Source of the DNA: Setophaga petechia | Lineage: Eukaryota > Chordata > Aves > Passeriformes > Parulidae | Direction of reading: 5' to 3' | NCBI GenBank assembly: GCA_024362935.1 | Contig: JANCRA010000025.1 | Span: forward strand, 11,124,936 to 11,188,935 | Length of the DNA: 64,000 bases | Shown: in pieces, positions 33,401-45,638 of the stretch | Position numbering within the stretch: the stretch's first letter is position 1 | How the letters are laid out: the number at the start of each line of letters is the position of its first letter | Made by a program: the position numbers and the translations under genes | Notes under the pieces: generated by a model | What the model was told of the DNA's origin: nothing | Databases searched by the model: none | What the model saw: only the letters and a program-made list of their open reading frames with translations

Positions 33401-36400
33401 GTGAAATCATCTTCCAGATACTTAAACCCACAGTACATTTAACTACAAGACACTGGTGGCATAACCAGATTTATGAGTCCCCTTGAGTTATGGAATGCTG
33501 ACAGAAATGCTGATACAACCTACTTTAGTCTCAACATTTTAACACCAGTTACTTTGGTTACCAAAGGTTTTGCTGTGCAAAAGTTCAGAGTGCTAATAAG
33601 TGTTAAACTCCCTAAAAATATTTTACATTTTCTTATGCAATGGAATGCTACAATTTTCAAAGTCTGGTATCTTAACACTTTTATAGACTTGAATCTGTAA
33701 CTTGTACTCAAATGAGTGCCACCTGAGGAATAAAACTCTGTTGCTATTCTGCCAAATTATCTGATCCTCAAACTCTGCCACTGATTCTGGACTGAATACT
33801 GCAACTACTGTAATTCTTTACTTAGAAAAAAACCTTATTTGTGATAGATAATACTTTTCTGTTAGATTCCTGCCCTTCTGAGGAAACATAAGAGAAGGTA
33901 ATGAAAGAGCTAGATTAATGCAAAAAATGCATGAAAAGCAATTTCTCTAGCTGATATCACCATGCTGCTAAACAGGATAGCAACAATAAATCCATAGCAA
34001 GTACACAGCACCAGTATGTACACCTGGAAGCTTATATAAAGAATGTTCATCAGAAAAAAGCCAACGACATTTGGTTCTTAGTTTTGGTTCATTTTTGCAT
34101 TGTTTAGAAGTACCTACTTTTAGGTGAAGCATTATAAAATGCATTTCACAGCAAATTATTCACCTGTATTTACTGTGTAACTTAAAATCTTCTAGCAGCT
34201 GATGCACACAGAGAAAGACAGAGAGGCTGCAGAACCAGAGTCACCACCACTAAAAGTGTTTAAAATGCAGTATTCATCTTCCATGGCAATTATTCTTTGA
34301 GTGACCCCTCTATGCTATAAGAAGTGCCTAGCTAGAGCTTTCCCTCCAGCAGCAGCACTCTGACCTCACCCAGGGAAGAGAACACTCCCCATGAAGCCAG
34401 AAGGAGCCCCAGCCAAGGATGGCATCTCCCCCTTCAAACACCCAAAATTTACACAGAGTGGTCAGACCTGGCCACATTCCAGGCTCACATTCCCTGCAAA
34501 GTAAAAATCCTTTGGTTATGTCAAAAAAATCCCAGAGGGACTATATACAACACCTAACTCAGTTGCATGTTGGGCAAATACAAGCCCAATAAATGCAACA
34601 AGTGCAAATCTCCCTTCCAAGGAAAAACAATTTATATGAAATGTATATGGCTGGAAATCCCCTCATTGCCTTTCCCACATATTTCTATGCCACACTTTTA
34701 TTTACTCATTCTCAGTCTGTGGTTGCACTGTCTCACAGGTCACCTCTAAGTGTCAAAGCTGGTGCTAATGTGGTGACAGCAGGAAGGGCATGGAGAGGTC
34801 AGGCTGATCTACATCTTGATACAAGGAAAGAAACAATTTTTCTCCTGTGTCTCACCAGTTTCCTACCCTGGGTTCATCTCCAGGCCCCCATATGGCATTG
34901 CACCCTTCCAGCTTCCACTCCAGTGGCTTTCAGCTCCTGCACACAATCCAGCTGTGAGTGCCACAGAACAGTGCACTGGGACATGACAGCCATGGTCACA
35001 ACTAAACCCACTTCTGTTTAGGTTTGGTGTTGTTAAGTGCACAAAATATCCTGTTCTAAGAGGGGGCAATTGGTGAGAAATACAGCTCAGTAACAATATT
35101 GGCAAGGGAGATATTTCTTATATGGGACAGACCTGGGGCTCCTGTGCTCCATTCTGGCAGGGCCAAGGAATTCAAAATGCCTTTGTCAGGTGCAGCTGCT
35201 CTGTGTGTGCCTTTGACTTGGACTTCAGCAAAGGGACAAACAAACAGAGTAATCAAAAGGAGACTGTGCCCCACCCCAATTCCTCAAAGAACTCTTGCTC
35301 AAAGAACTACTTGTGTTCACACCAGAAATATCCTTAAACTCCTGCATGTAGCAGAAATGAAAAAGGATCAAGCAGTGCCATGATTCCTGCATTAATATAA
35401 TTAAATTAATTTTAAATAGTATTGTTAGAGGCCATCTGCTTAGAGGCTACATTTCATTGTGCAGTTAGTCCACATGGATGTGCACCAAGCAGTGAAGTAC
35501 TACACAAAATTCTACTGAAGTTCAGGTTTTAGATTGTCCTCCCTCCTCATCCAAGCTCCTTGGGATAAGGGCCTCTCCTGGCACAGGGATAACCTCCCTG
35601 GGAAGGTGAGGCTCAGTGGGCTGTTGGCAGTATCAGGGCATGTAAATCCCTGGCTTTTCTGGATGTCTACAAATTGCAAAATAACAATGAGGAAAGGGGC
35701 CATTTGTTCTAATACTGAAATATCCCATGTATCTTACCTCTTCAGAGTTTGTGGCTGGGGTCTGAACACAGCCATCAGCCCTGAGGCAGACCTGGCAGGT
35801 GCTGAAAAACATAAGGGGAGAGATGCACTGATTATAAGATCAGTATTGGGGAAAAAAAAAAAAAAAGAACAAGTAACAAGTAGAGGAAAACTAAAGCACC
35901 AGGTAAGAAAATCCCATGTCATTTTTCCACCTTAAAATGGAGCAATTCTCCAAGGCTGATTTATTATTTTTTCTCCCTAGAAAACTGCAAGCTCTAAACA
36001 ACTTTATCCATGGGATCTCTCACACTGCACACCTAATTAAAGGATTTGTCATCATCCAAAATTACTGTGATATGTCAGTGTTCTGCTTGCTCCTTTTCTG
36101 TGGCACTGCCATCCCAATATGCAATTTTTGTATTTTCCCTCAACTATTTGCAACCAATTCCACAAAACCAAACCAAACCCAAAATCCACCTATTGATCAT
36201 GGCTGCAACTGCCAAAAATCCACTGCAGTCCAGGACACCCAAGGGTATCCAAGCTGTGCCTGCAACTTTGACTTCCACTGAGGAGTGATCCAAGGGGTTC
36301 AGGAGCTGGTGGAAACCACACCAATAAAAGCACAAAGTACCGTAACAGCTGCGTTTGCGACATTAGCGTTTATATAAATACAGCATCTTTCACACTAGGT

Positions 36401-39400
36401 CAGAAAACAGTGGGTATTTTTATAAAAATAAATCTGTTTTCTACAGCAAGCAAACCATTAGAGACTCTTCAGTTTGTGTGCTTCTCACCTCCTTAAAATT
36501 CCAGAAACAAGGGAAGAGCACATGCGGATGTATACACACACACACACACACACACATGTGTCAATTAGAAGAAAAATGCCAAGAAATGATTAATGTGGTA
36601 TAGCTGATAAACTATGAAAGAATTAGTCACTTTAAAGAATAAAAAAATTGCCAAAAAGAAAGCTATTTTGAGTGTATCCTGTACCAAAACCCTCAGCAGG
36701 GTCTGAGAGAAAAAGAGAAATTTTTTATTATTCTAAAATAAGAATTTAGTTACATAGTTTACAATGTAGCTGAGATGCTTCGTTGCTCTTCATGTTTTTC
36801 AGAGCTGGCTACAAAGAAGCTTCCAATAGGTTACACCACATCTATGGTTATGAAGATACTTAAAATCCCAGAAAGGGACTTATTGAATTATCCTTTGATT
36901 ACACTGAGTGTTTTACAGTCAGATCACTGCTCACCTGCATCCAGAACTTCATGTTAAAGGAAATAATTTGTGAATGAAAGAGCTATTTTGTCACATGCAA
37001 AATGCTTCATGCCTTGCAAATTGTTGGGAAAAAAACAGGTAAATCCTCCACCCCCCAATCCTGTTGTAGCTCTAATATGATTGAATGCAGGTGCTAAAAC
37101 CATACTGGGTTTGTATCCAACAGTCATAACTGAGATGCTTGTAATTATGAAGCACAGGAGAAAGTTAGAAAAAAATACTTGATTCAGATAAAAGGCTGCA
37201 GTTAAAACCTTGGAAATTGCATTTCTCTGCATCTTTGTCAGTACCAAAACCTTAGCAGTGCCTGGAGATGGTGGGATTCAGCCTGTGGTTTCACTGGGTG
37301 GATGGTCCTACCCAATCACTGTATTAAATATTTATTTGTCCATTTTGAAGCTAAGATTCACATCAGATTTCAGAGCATGACTACATTTGCAGTCAGGTTA
37401 TCACTGTTCCTTTACTAGGTACTAAAGCCACAGGAGCAATATGTCTCTAATTGTGGAAAACATTCTTAATAAATCAATCATGGTTGCATTTTAAAAATTA
37501 TTTTACGAGTGGTAAAATATTTTGCTTAATAAAAGAGTCAAAACTGACTGAAATATTTATTTAGTAAAAGACATCAAACTGTTTTTATAAGAAGTCAAAA
37601 AACCCTCCAACCAAATGATGACATGTTCTTCTCAGACTAATTTCCAGCAATTTCATGCTGTTTGCACCACATTAGTAGTTGTGTAAGCTGAAAAAGAAGG
37701 TTCTTAAACAACTATTTTTTGGTGCTTACTAGTATTCTAATAACTGTGGAGTCTTTTTCAATTATTCCAGACTATCATCCCCTCAATACTTTATGTGATT
37801 TTTGAACATGTTTATTTTAGGAGCTGCTTTTTCCCCAAAAAGTTTAATATTTTGTAAACATTTCCATGTAAAACATGCTTTTGCTCTCTGCATGTGTCTT
37901 ACCCAAGCTGGCATTTAAAATAACGTTCCCAACTGGATTTCCAAGGGTCAGATGCAACTTGGCAAGGCAGAGACAATGAGCTGATTATACCTTTGCGTTT
38001 GGTTTGGGGCGATTGTTTGCAGCCAGTGCAGCTGAAGAGTTAAAGCCATGTGCTGAATTTAAATCTATAAACATGAACGATGGTGCCAAGTTGGCAGCCA
38101 GTCCTGCATTCAAAAGGAACGGGGCTCCCTGGCTGCCCCGAGGAGGCAGCAGAGGGAGGGGGAGCTGCTGCCTCCCCAGGCTGCACAGGCGATGCCCCCA
38201 AACAGCCCCTACTCTGCAGAAAGACTCCTTACAACAGAACGAGAAAGGTCACAGTTTGCATTTCAATGAGCATATTAAAAGGAGATCTGGCATTATTTTA
38301 TTCCTTCATAAGAAAATTCTCAGATCTCAAGCTACAGCTATAAAGATAAGTGGTTTTTGTAACTGAGTTAAAATCAGTCCAGCTCAAGCGGGGCTTACGG
38401 GTTTCAGGGAAATGGGCCACAGTGAGGCAGCCTGGAAATGAGATGTCAGCTCCCAGCAAAACTGCAACAGTATCCTGCACAATGCGTTCAGACACACCAT
38501 TTAAAATTCAAAATGCAGCTTGGGAGGAATCGAATTACACTGGATAAATCTATATTTCATTTCAAGAACTGCAAAAGGCCTTACCTTCTCTAAAACTAGA
38601 GGATGAAACACAAAGCTAAGGAAATGCTTTCTTTGGGAATCACATTCTTAGTATATATTTTAAGCTTTGATTGCAAGCTCTCAAAAGATATGGCTGTTGG
38701 TGATATACCAAAGTTTTCAGGAGATATCTTTTGAGTGTACATTAAAGCTATACGAACAGCTTTCAGTTTTTTGAATCCTAAAAGATGCCAACTCTTTGTC
38801 AGGCTGTACACAAATGAAGGTCTCCACACCATCTCTGCATCTAGCTAAGCAGGAAACATTTCAGGATGTAACCCAAACATACCTAAATAGAAACAGGAAG
38901 AAAAAAAAGCACCCAAGCCCAAACCAGAAGGGAGATTAAGCTAATGCAATGTTTTCTGTTAAAGGACAAATGTCATCTTTTATTCAGCTGGACTCTTTTT
39001 CACAGAAGAGAAAAAGCCAGCAGCACCCCATTGCAGTGGTGAGCAGTGCCCTCTCACTGCCTCCAGACGCACGGACATTTGATTTGCTGCTGATTAGTGT
39101 GGGCAAAAGAGGGGGGGAAAGCTGGCATCAAGTCACATCCTCCATCTTAGTCCCAGCTGGTACCAAGCTCCGAAGGAACAAAGCGACTGCAGACAGTGCG
39201 ATCATATATTCATGACCAAGAAGAAATATAAAAACCAGCACGTTTGAATTCCTGACAGCCATAGAAGAATAGTGCATTGGCATGTTGAATTTTTCCAGCC
39301 AGCCTTTGCTGACCTATAAACCTTTGTGACTGGAACAAATGCAAATAGAGCTGACTTGCCTCCCAAACTACTGAAGGGTATTCAAGCCGAGTTGTGTCTA

Positions 39401-39746
39401 ACAGGCTAACAATAACCCACTGTCCCACCCATGCAAAACACACAGTCTGGGAAAAACAGCTTTAGAAAAGCACTTGACGGAGACATAAAGTGCAGACTAT
39501 GCCAGAAAAAAAAGCGCCATCTTTCTTTTTTTATATTTCGCCTAAAATTCCACAATATAAAGAAATATGGAGTAGAATTATCTAACTATTAAAAGAAGAG
39601 TACACAGTTTTAAAAACAGGAGGAAATTGGCAGCTGAAAAAATCAGGAACTGCACTGTCTGAAGTCCCATCGGCTTCAGCCACCAGATTTCATGCCCTAA
39701 AAGCAAAGTTACAGTAAATTACAAACCTAAAAAATAGTTGCATGCT
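30483..39746. other. Long AT-rich stretch, nothing firmly annotated
   Basis: Nine kilobases without a supportable gene. It contains an (AC)11 run (listed separately), a T-run near 31078-31084 and A-runs near 35852-35865. Frames such as 30556-30906, 33184-33486, 34593-35021, 35534-35935, 35916-36281 and 38004-38366 have no recognisable domain and no paired splice signals. Two sub-blocks look like possible conserved noncoding DNA (36339-36385 and about 37950-38120; see findings). Confidence 0.45.
36534..36555 (+). repeat. (AC)11 dinucleotide microsatellite
   Basis: Eleven uninterrupted AC units followed by ATGTGT. It is an ordinary length-variable microsatellite, also capable of Z-DNA. Confidence 0.95.
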
Positions 39747-40207
39747 TGTAGCATACAAAGCAACACGGACCCCCTTATGTATCTGAAGGAGATCTCTTTA
39801 TTGTAAAAATCAGCCCATTTTTATACCTTTAATTTTAACCTGACATAACTGAAACCAAACCGAGACTTAACAGAACTCAACAGAAAGAAGGCACCCATTG
39901 GCTGGCTCAGCTGCCATGCTGCTCTCCACACATCCTCCCAGCCAATCAGCTTCCTGCTCATATGCTGTACACGCGTTCCTCCAGCCAATCAGCTTTCGGC
40001 TCATACGCTGTCCAGGCGTTCCTCCGTCCAATCCCAATCTCACTTCCAACTGACTCGCTCCTGACACATAATGGCCTCTCACCTCCCAACCCACTCCCAT
40101 CCCTCCAGCCTGCAGCTCTGCCTTTCCCATGGGACCTTCTCGTGAGCATAAGCATTAACCACACTAATCATTCTGACCCCATATCCTACACATGCTAACC
40201 AATTGCA
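39747..40207 (-). mobile_element. Solo LTR, ERVK/alpharetrovirus-like layout
   Basis: Read on the minus strand, the element has CCAAT-box repeats, then TATAAAAA (plus-strand 39818-39825), then AATAAA (plus-strand 39797-39802) about 23 bases downstream. This tight TATA-to-AATAAA spacing is typical of avian alpharetrovirus-like LTRs. The plus-strand ends are TGTAGC and AATTGCA. A nine-base direct repeat TTGCATGCT (39738-39746 and 40203-40211) brackets it, so a 4-bp target duplication TGCT is possible and the exact right end is uncertain by about five bases. No internal genes are present. The minus-strand frames at 39867-40164 translate the CCAAT repeat array and are not genes. Confidence 0.65.
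39895..40045 (-). repeat. 43-bp tandem repeat carrying CCAAT boxes
   Basis: Units starting CAGCCAATCAGCTT at 39939, CAGCCAATCAGCTTTC at 39982 and CGTCCAATCC at 40025 are spaced exactly 43 bases, with a more degenerate copy to the left. Each full unit contains CCAATC (NF-Y type site) and ends in a TTCCTCC word. The array sits upstream of the TATA box of the LTR on the minus strand, in the position of a U3 enhancer. Copies differ by several substitutions, so the array is not recent. Confidence 0.75.
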
Positions 40208-43200
40208 TGCTAGCACTGAACCACACTACACTTCAGGAAAAGTGCATCCAGAGTAAAAGGTCTGCTTGACTACAAAAATTCCAGGATATTTAAGTGATCA
40301 CTAGTTTTTTTACTCATTGAAGGGAGATAACTGATGGTATTGACTACTCCAGCTTCCATGCAGGCCCAAAAAAAATTTCAGTCGAGGAAGATCCAACTCT
40401 CCATCACACAGGAACCCAACAAAATCTCTTCCAATCGGAGAAAGGAAGCAAGGCACCACTTCAAGGCATTTACTCAGTGAAACAAATAATTTTTCTTCAT
40501 GAGGGAGCTAAGTGGGTGGCTCTTTTCCAAAGTATTTGCATGCCCTCACTATCCTTGTGTTTGGCTGAGTACACGTCTGTGACTGAATGGGACCAAGCAG
40601 CCTTCCCTTGGTCCACCTTCAGCCTAAGGCCCTGTGCAGATGGAAAGGGCTGAACAAGAGCCCAGGAATGCAGTGGGAATGTGATGCTACCTCGGTGCTC
40701 CTGCTGTGTCAGGATGGAGTCTGGCCCCAGACTTCTGCCTGAGCACTTTCACCTTATCAGATAAATTTGTGTGTCGCATTTATCCTCCCTTAATTCAGGT
40801 ATTCATCCATCTAATTCCCTGAAGCTGTGGGTGTAAGCAATGAAGAAAAAGGGGCAGCTCATGATGAGCCAGCTCACTGCTGGAAGCCTGGGCTGAGCAA
40901 ACTCCTGGTCTGGAACTGAGATTTAGTCCCCAGATCTCACCTTCCTAAAGCAGAAAGGATCCAGCTCAGAGCATCAGCCCTCTGAGCAGATGCCATGAGT
41001 CTTTTTGCATCCAGCAAACTACTTGCGTGTCTAAAATTGATTGTGTGCAAATGCTTGGATTCTGAACATGACAGATACATTTTTGAAACTTTTTCAACAT
41101 CTGGCTTTTAAGAACAGAGTGTTAAGGAAAGCTGAGAAGATTTGTCTCAAGTTTCCATTAAAGCGCATATGACATACAACCATTTCATAAACATTCCCCC
41201 ATTCCCTCATGAAAAGAAAAGCAGAGACAACTGGCAGCCAGAATAGCTTAAAAGATACCACAAAAACAGAAGCTCACATTTCCATCACCTGAGAGAAAAA
41301 GGTAAGGCAGAAGCCTTCTAAGAGGCTACTGAATTTGCACAGGAAGAGGGAAGTCTGTCCTGGACCAAACATCAACGTCTGTGCACACTGGGAGGTCTAG
41401 AGCAGAGTCTGGCTGCATGTGGAATCACTTCAGAATCACTGCCTTACATGCAGGGACAGATGCTAAAGATGTCCAAAATAAGTAACATATCTGTGGGGAA
41501 TTCCCAGCAATGAACTTAAAAACCTGCCATTTGGCATGTTCTTTGTGAAAGGAGATCCGTATCCCCAACTCTCTTGGACACCCAGGAGATTTGGGCTTGC
41601 AGCAGCCCACAGGGTGTTTAGGCTGGAATTCATCCCATGAGTAGCAGCTGCCTCTGTTAGGAACCAAGTGTGACTTTTGAGCTGCTTGTGCAGCCAGAAG
41701 AACAAGAAACAATGATAGGAGTTGTCTTCTGAGGGGACAGAAGGCATTCCGCACCTCTAGAGCCATTACAAGAGGATCCTTGATGTCCTTGATGACCTCA
41801 AAAGACAAGATGGAACATGCAGAGGCTGAAGCTTTCAATCCATAAGGTTTCATTATAAAGCAAAAACACATCCCAAAAATAAATTAAATTCCACCACGCT
41901 GAAATTGAAAATGGTGAAACAAAAGCAGGTATTTCATTGAAACTCACTGACAGTTGTCTCTTCCTTGTGTTTCTGCATAATTGTATTTTGTTTTTAAATA
42001 CTTTTTCAGTGGTATTGGTATTGATCCTAATTTGTCTGGATTTGCAGCATTTATAGGCATTATGCAGCTAAAGCCTGTAGAAAGACAAACAGGAGAATAT
42101 GAAAGGCACGCTCCTTCCTTTGGTTTTTTTCAATCCATGTTTGCTAAAGGTGTTAAGTGTTGCAGAGTGTCAGCAATATTCTGCCATGTGATTAAATCAA
42201 GGATGAAAAATGAAGCCAAATTACCATTATTCTAGCTTAGAAACTACTAACAGATAGTTCTGCAAAAACATAAAGATGTGTAAAAAGTGTATTTTACATT
42301 TAATGTGATGCAGCAAATTTATTCTGTGGATTAAAAGTATACCTCTGAAGCAAACCTTCAAATGTAAGGCTTTTATGGACTTGCTACAATGTGAAAAACA
42401 ACTATGCTTTTTCTCTTTTTAAAAATCTTTTCCTGCTACAGTTCCAAGGACTTGAAGAGTCACATGAGTTTCAACAGCATTAACTTATCTAAAACTTTCA
42501 TCTTATCCTGGCTAACTTTTGAAATATGGAAGCAGGCGAAGCACAGTTGAAAGGTGAGCTCCCAGCTGTGGCACTGCTCCGGCACAGGGCTGCAGGATGT
42601 CTCACACATTTGTTAGAAGCCTTTCGGAAATGCACGGGCTCTGTTTACTCAAACCAATCAAATGTGACACAGAAAAGCCTCCTCAGTCTCTCTTGGGTCA
42701 GGACACTGCTCCATGCACCTCCTGGCTCTCAGTTCACATCACCTCCTCCATCCAGTCATTCACAGCACTGTGTGCTGTGGGCTGGAACACATTTTCCCTA
42801 AGGTCTGCTCCACTGGACAGCTCCATGACTGATTACAAGCAAAGCTAATAAAGTAGTGGTAAACACCACAGTTCCCTTCATTGTATTTTTCGTGTCCTTG
42901 TTCTTTTCAAAAAGCACTGAAAATTCTTACTACTGCTAAAGACAGACATGACAAAGCCATTTAGTCTTTCATGACCAATGACAAAACCAACCTGGGGACC
43001 CACAGGGGATACTATGAACACCCCACCAGAAGAGCTTGAATTTACATGACACTTCACATACGTGTCATGTCTTACATTTTGAAACAGCAGAATTTCTCAG
43101 TGATCCCTTTTGCCTTTCTGCAAGAAGAATACCTGAGGAGGTGTTTTGGTCAACTGAACTTTAAATTCAGCTAAATGGCCTTTTCAGTCCAAGGGTCTCT

Positions 43201-43537
43201 TGATTAAATTTCTTCACATGAGATGGGAAGATCATCTACAGTAGAGATCAGATATATTACAAAAAGTACTGATCAGAACGCTTTGAGTGCTGTGAAAACA
43301 TCAGCAAGCTAGGAAGGCCACAGATGAGACAAATGCAAAGCCAGCACTAGCTGAAGGACACACATGGGGAGCTTTACACATACTATAAGCTCAAGAATGA
43401 ACTCAGAAAACCAACCACCTTTTAGGGCCACTGTCCTGAAATTCTTAGCGAGTGGTTTTCTGTTCCCAGCACACTGTTGCTTTTTTTGAATCCCAAAGAC
43501 AGCACAGATTTTTCCACCCATGAAAGATGGGTGAGTA
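40208..43537. other. AT-rich sequence, nothing recognised
   Basis: No gene or known repeat is supported. The largest frame (41425-41871, minus, 148 codons) has no domain I recognise. Frames at 41981-42235 and 42526-42848 are likewise unsupported. A small perfect hairpin at 43044-43070 is listed in the findings. Confidence 0.5.
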
Positions 43538-43929
43538 TGTCGCAGACATCCTTTGTGAAAAATCCTTTCTGTAGGATTTTTCCTGCTAGAGCTGAGAAGC
43601 TCAATAACAAATGTAAACAATTATTATCTGCTGCTGTGGAATGCAACAGGTCCACCTGTGATTTGTCTTCTGTAGATGTTTGGATTTATTGACCACTCAC
43701 GGTGGAGCTGCTATCGCTCTCTGCTGAGAGACAGACCTTTGTTATTATTTCTTTCCATTCTGTTCTTAGCTTAGCCAGCTTCTGAAGAAGCTCCTTTCCT
43801 TTTCTATTTCTATGTAGTATAGTTATAATGTTATATATGTATCATAATATAATAAATCAAGCCTTCTGATCATGGAATCAAGATCCTGACTCTTCCATCC
43901 TCTAAAAAACCCCTGTGACCACCGTCACA
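43538..43929 (+). mobile_element. Solo LTR of a passerine-type endogenous retrovirus
   Basis: The element runs from TGTCGCAGAC to CACCGTCACA, with TG...CA ends. It carries AATAAA at 43851-43856, followed about 75 bases later by the end. The left part contains two AAAATCC/GGATTTTTCC words that form a short inverted repeat, as I remember for this LTR group. The 392-base length is usual for a complete solo copy. Flanks (TGAGTA left, TGTATG right) are not a clean duplication. No internal genes are seen. Frames at 43309-43692 and 43902-44126 overlap its ends and are not genes. Confidence 0.8.
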
Positions 43930-44829
43930 TGTATGCAGTGTATAAAGATGGCCCAGGGTTCCATTCTGCCACTCCCTACTGAAGCTTTCTCAAGGATGAA
44001 ACTGGGCCCATAATTACAAGACCAGCAGAGGCTGCTGATTTCCTCAGCAGCACTGCATTTTAGAAATGCTAAAGGACAGGCACTTGAAAAAGAACATTTC
44101 TGGAGAATTACGTTTGTTGTTGGCAAGGCAAGCCAAAGATGATTTGGGTTAATAAACCAAATGGTTATCAGAGGAACAAATCAAAACCACATACCTTTGG
44201 ACACCTCTTTCACAAATTCACAGCTACAACACTACCACCATGCCTTGGTTATACACAACAGAACAGCCCTGAGACCTTAACTCAGTGCCTGCCCTTGACT
44301 CAAATCAAGCACACGTGAGAACTGTCCCAAGACCCAAACTGGGGATGCCTCTGTTCCCATTTTCCTGCTGACACTAACTCCAGCCTGGAATGGACTCTCA
44401 ATCATTTGAGAGGTACCAACCCACAAAGTGCCTGCCAAGTGGGAGAGCTTCTCCAGCTTTGCTGCCACATGAGGAGTACATGTGCAGCCTAACATCCTCT
44501 GGGGCTTCCAGCCCATACGTCTTTATGCTCCTTTTAGAATTTTCTGTGCTGTGGATTTGAAAGTCTCCTTTCTTTACAAAGAAAATTATCTCTGATAGAC
44601 AGTTTAAGCACATCTGATTAGTAAATGTGAGGAATCATCCCTGTTCCTGTGAGCTGGCAAATTTTCTCATTCACTCACTGTTCAGCTTTAGTTTAACTCA
44701 TCCCTATTTGAACAGAAGAGCATTATCCCGCTGTTTGGGGTTAGGATTTTTCCTTTCGTTTCTTTCTCTCATGGAATTTTGTCCCATCTGCTGCTTAGAA
44801 ACAATAATGACCAGTACTTAAAAGAGACA
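43930..44829. other. Sequence between LTRs, nothing recognised
   Basis: Mixed-composition DNA with no recognisable repeat or gene. Minus-strand frames at 43902-44126, 44277-44516 and 44398-44613 lack any known domain. Confidence 0.45.
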
Positions 44830-45638
44830 CAAAAATTGGCCAAAGAGAAAGGTGCAGCTGGCTTCTCTCTTGCATGGGGGCTTATCTCTTGAGAAGGGTA
44901 GAGTTACTGTGAGATTTTGGCCAGAGAGTGAGGGGTTGGGCCGGGCTGAGCTTGGCTGAGCTAAGCTGGGCTGAACTCCTCTCACTCTCTTGCTGTCTGC
45001 ACTGGGGGAGAAAGGTTGAGCTCTTGGTTATTGTGGGGCGAGTTCACTGCCACGGCAAGAGCCCGGCCCTGCATTGCTTCTTCCCTACTGTGGGTGCGCC
45101 TTTGCTTCTAAGAGCAGCCATTGCACTGGGACCTTATTAATACCCTACTTCACTAGAAAGCACCCTCACCATCTACACCATTGCACTGGGACCTTATTAA
45201 CACCTTACCTCACTAGAAAGCACCCTCACCATCTACACGGGTGCTTCAGGGGAAAACCTGGGACCCCGAGCCCCTCTGAGGGGGCTGTGTTCGAGAGCCC
45301 GGCTGCCACTGCCCAGCTGCTTCTCGGCCACTGCTCCGGGTTTCTCACTACACTGTGACCCCACATCCCCTGCATGCCAGGACACCCAGGGTTCCTGCTA
45401 CAGCTGTGGAGTTTCTCTTATATTTCGTTTGCTGCTCCAGGGCCTGCTCATCCCTGCCATTCCAGCCGCCACTCTGAGGTTCCCGCTGTGGCCGCAGCTA
45501 TGAGGGCACCGTGACCGGCTGCCCCTGCGGGCTTGCAAAGGAAACCCCTTGTCCATCCCGCCTGCCATGGCCCACGTGCAGAGCGGCGCTCGCGCCACAG
45601 CGCCCCCTGCAGCCGCGGGGGAATCATTGCAGCCACCC
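44830..45638 (-). mobile_element. GC-rich retroelement-like segment, possible ERV internal part
   Basis: This roughly 800-base segment abuts the minus-strand LTR on its left, where internal retroviral sequence would lie. It is distinctly GC-rich and CpG-containing compared with the flanks, has short GCTGAGC-type repeats near 44942-44975, and contains a 60-bp tandem duplication. No gag, pol or env motif can be read in any frame, and no matching left LTR is present. It may be the internal part of a nonautonomous element or another LTR nested here. Boundaries and identity are uncertain. Confidence 0.4.
45119..45238. repeat. 60-bp tandem duplication
   Basis: A 60-base unit beginning CATTGCACTGGGACC is present twice in direct succession, with three transitions between the copies (all within the stretch after ACCTTATTAA). 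The two copies are therefore about 95 percent identical. It lies inside the GC-rich retroelement-like segment. Confidence 0.9.

Noticed and set aside
39867..40164. Repeat-containing minus-strand frames with duplicated ADWL peptides
   Set aside because: The repeated peptide is simply the translation of the 43-bp CCAAT repeat array of the LTR.
41425..41871. 148-codon minus-strand frame
   Set aside because: No recognisable domain, an overlapping frame in another phase (41463-41747) and no splice context.
45240..45300. tRNA-like GTTCGAGAGCCC word near 45289
   Set aside because: It resembles a T-arm word, but no A/B box arrangement or cloverleaf with acceptor stem could be built around it.
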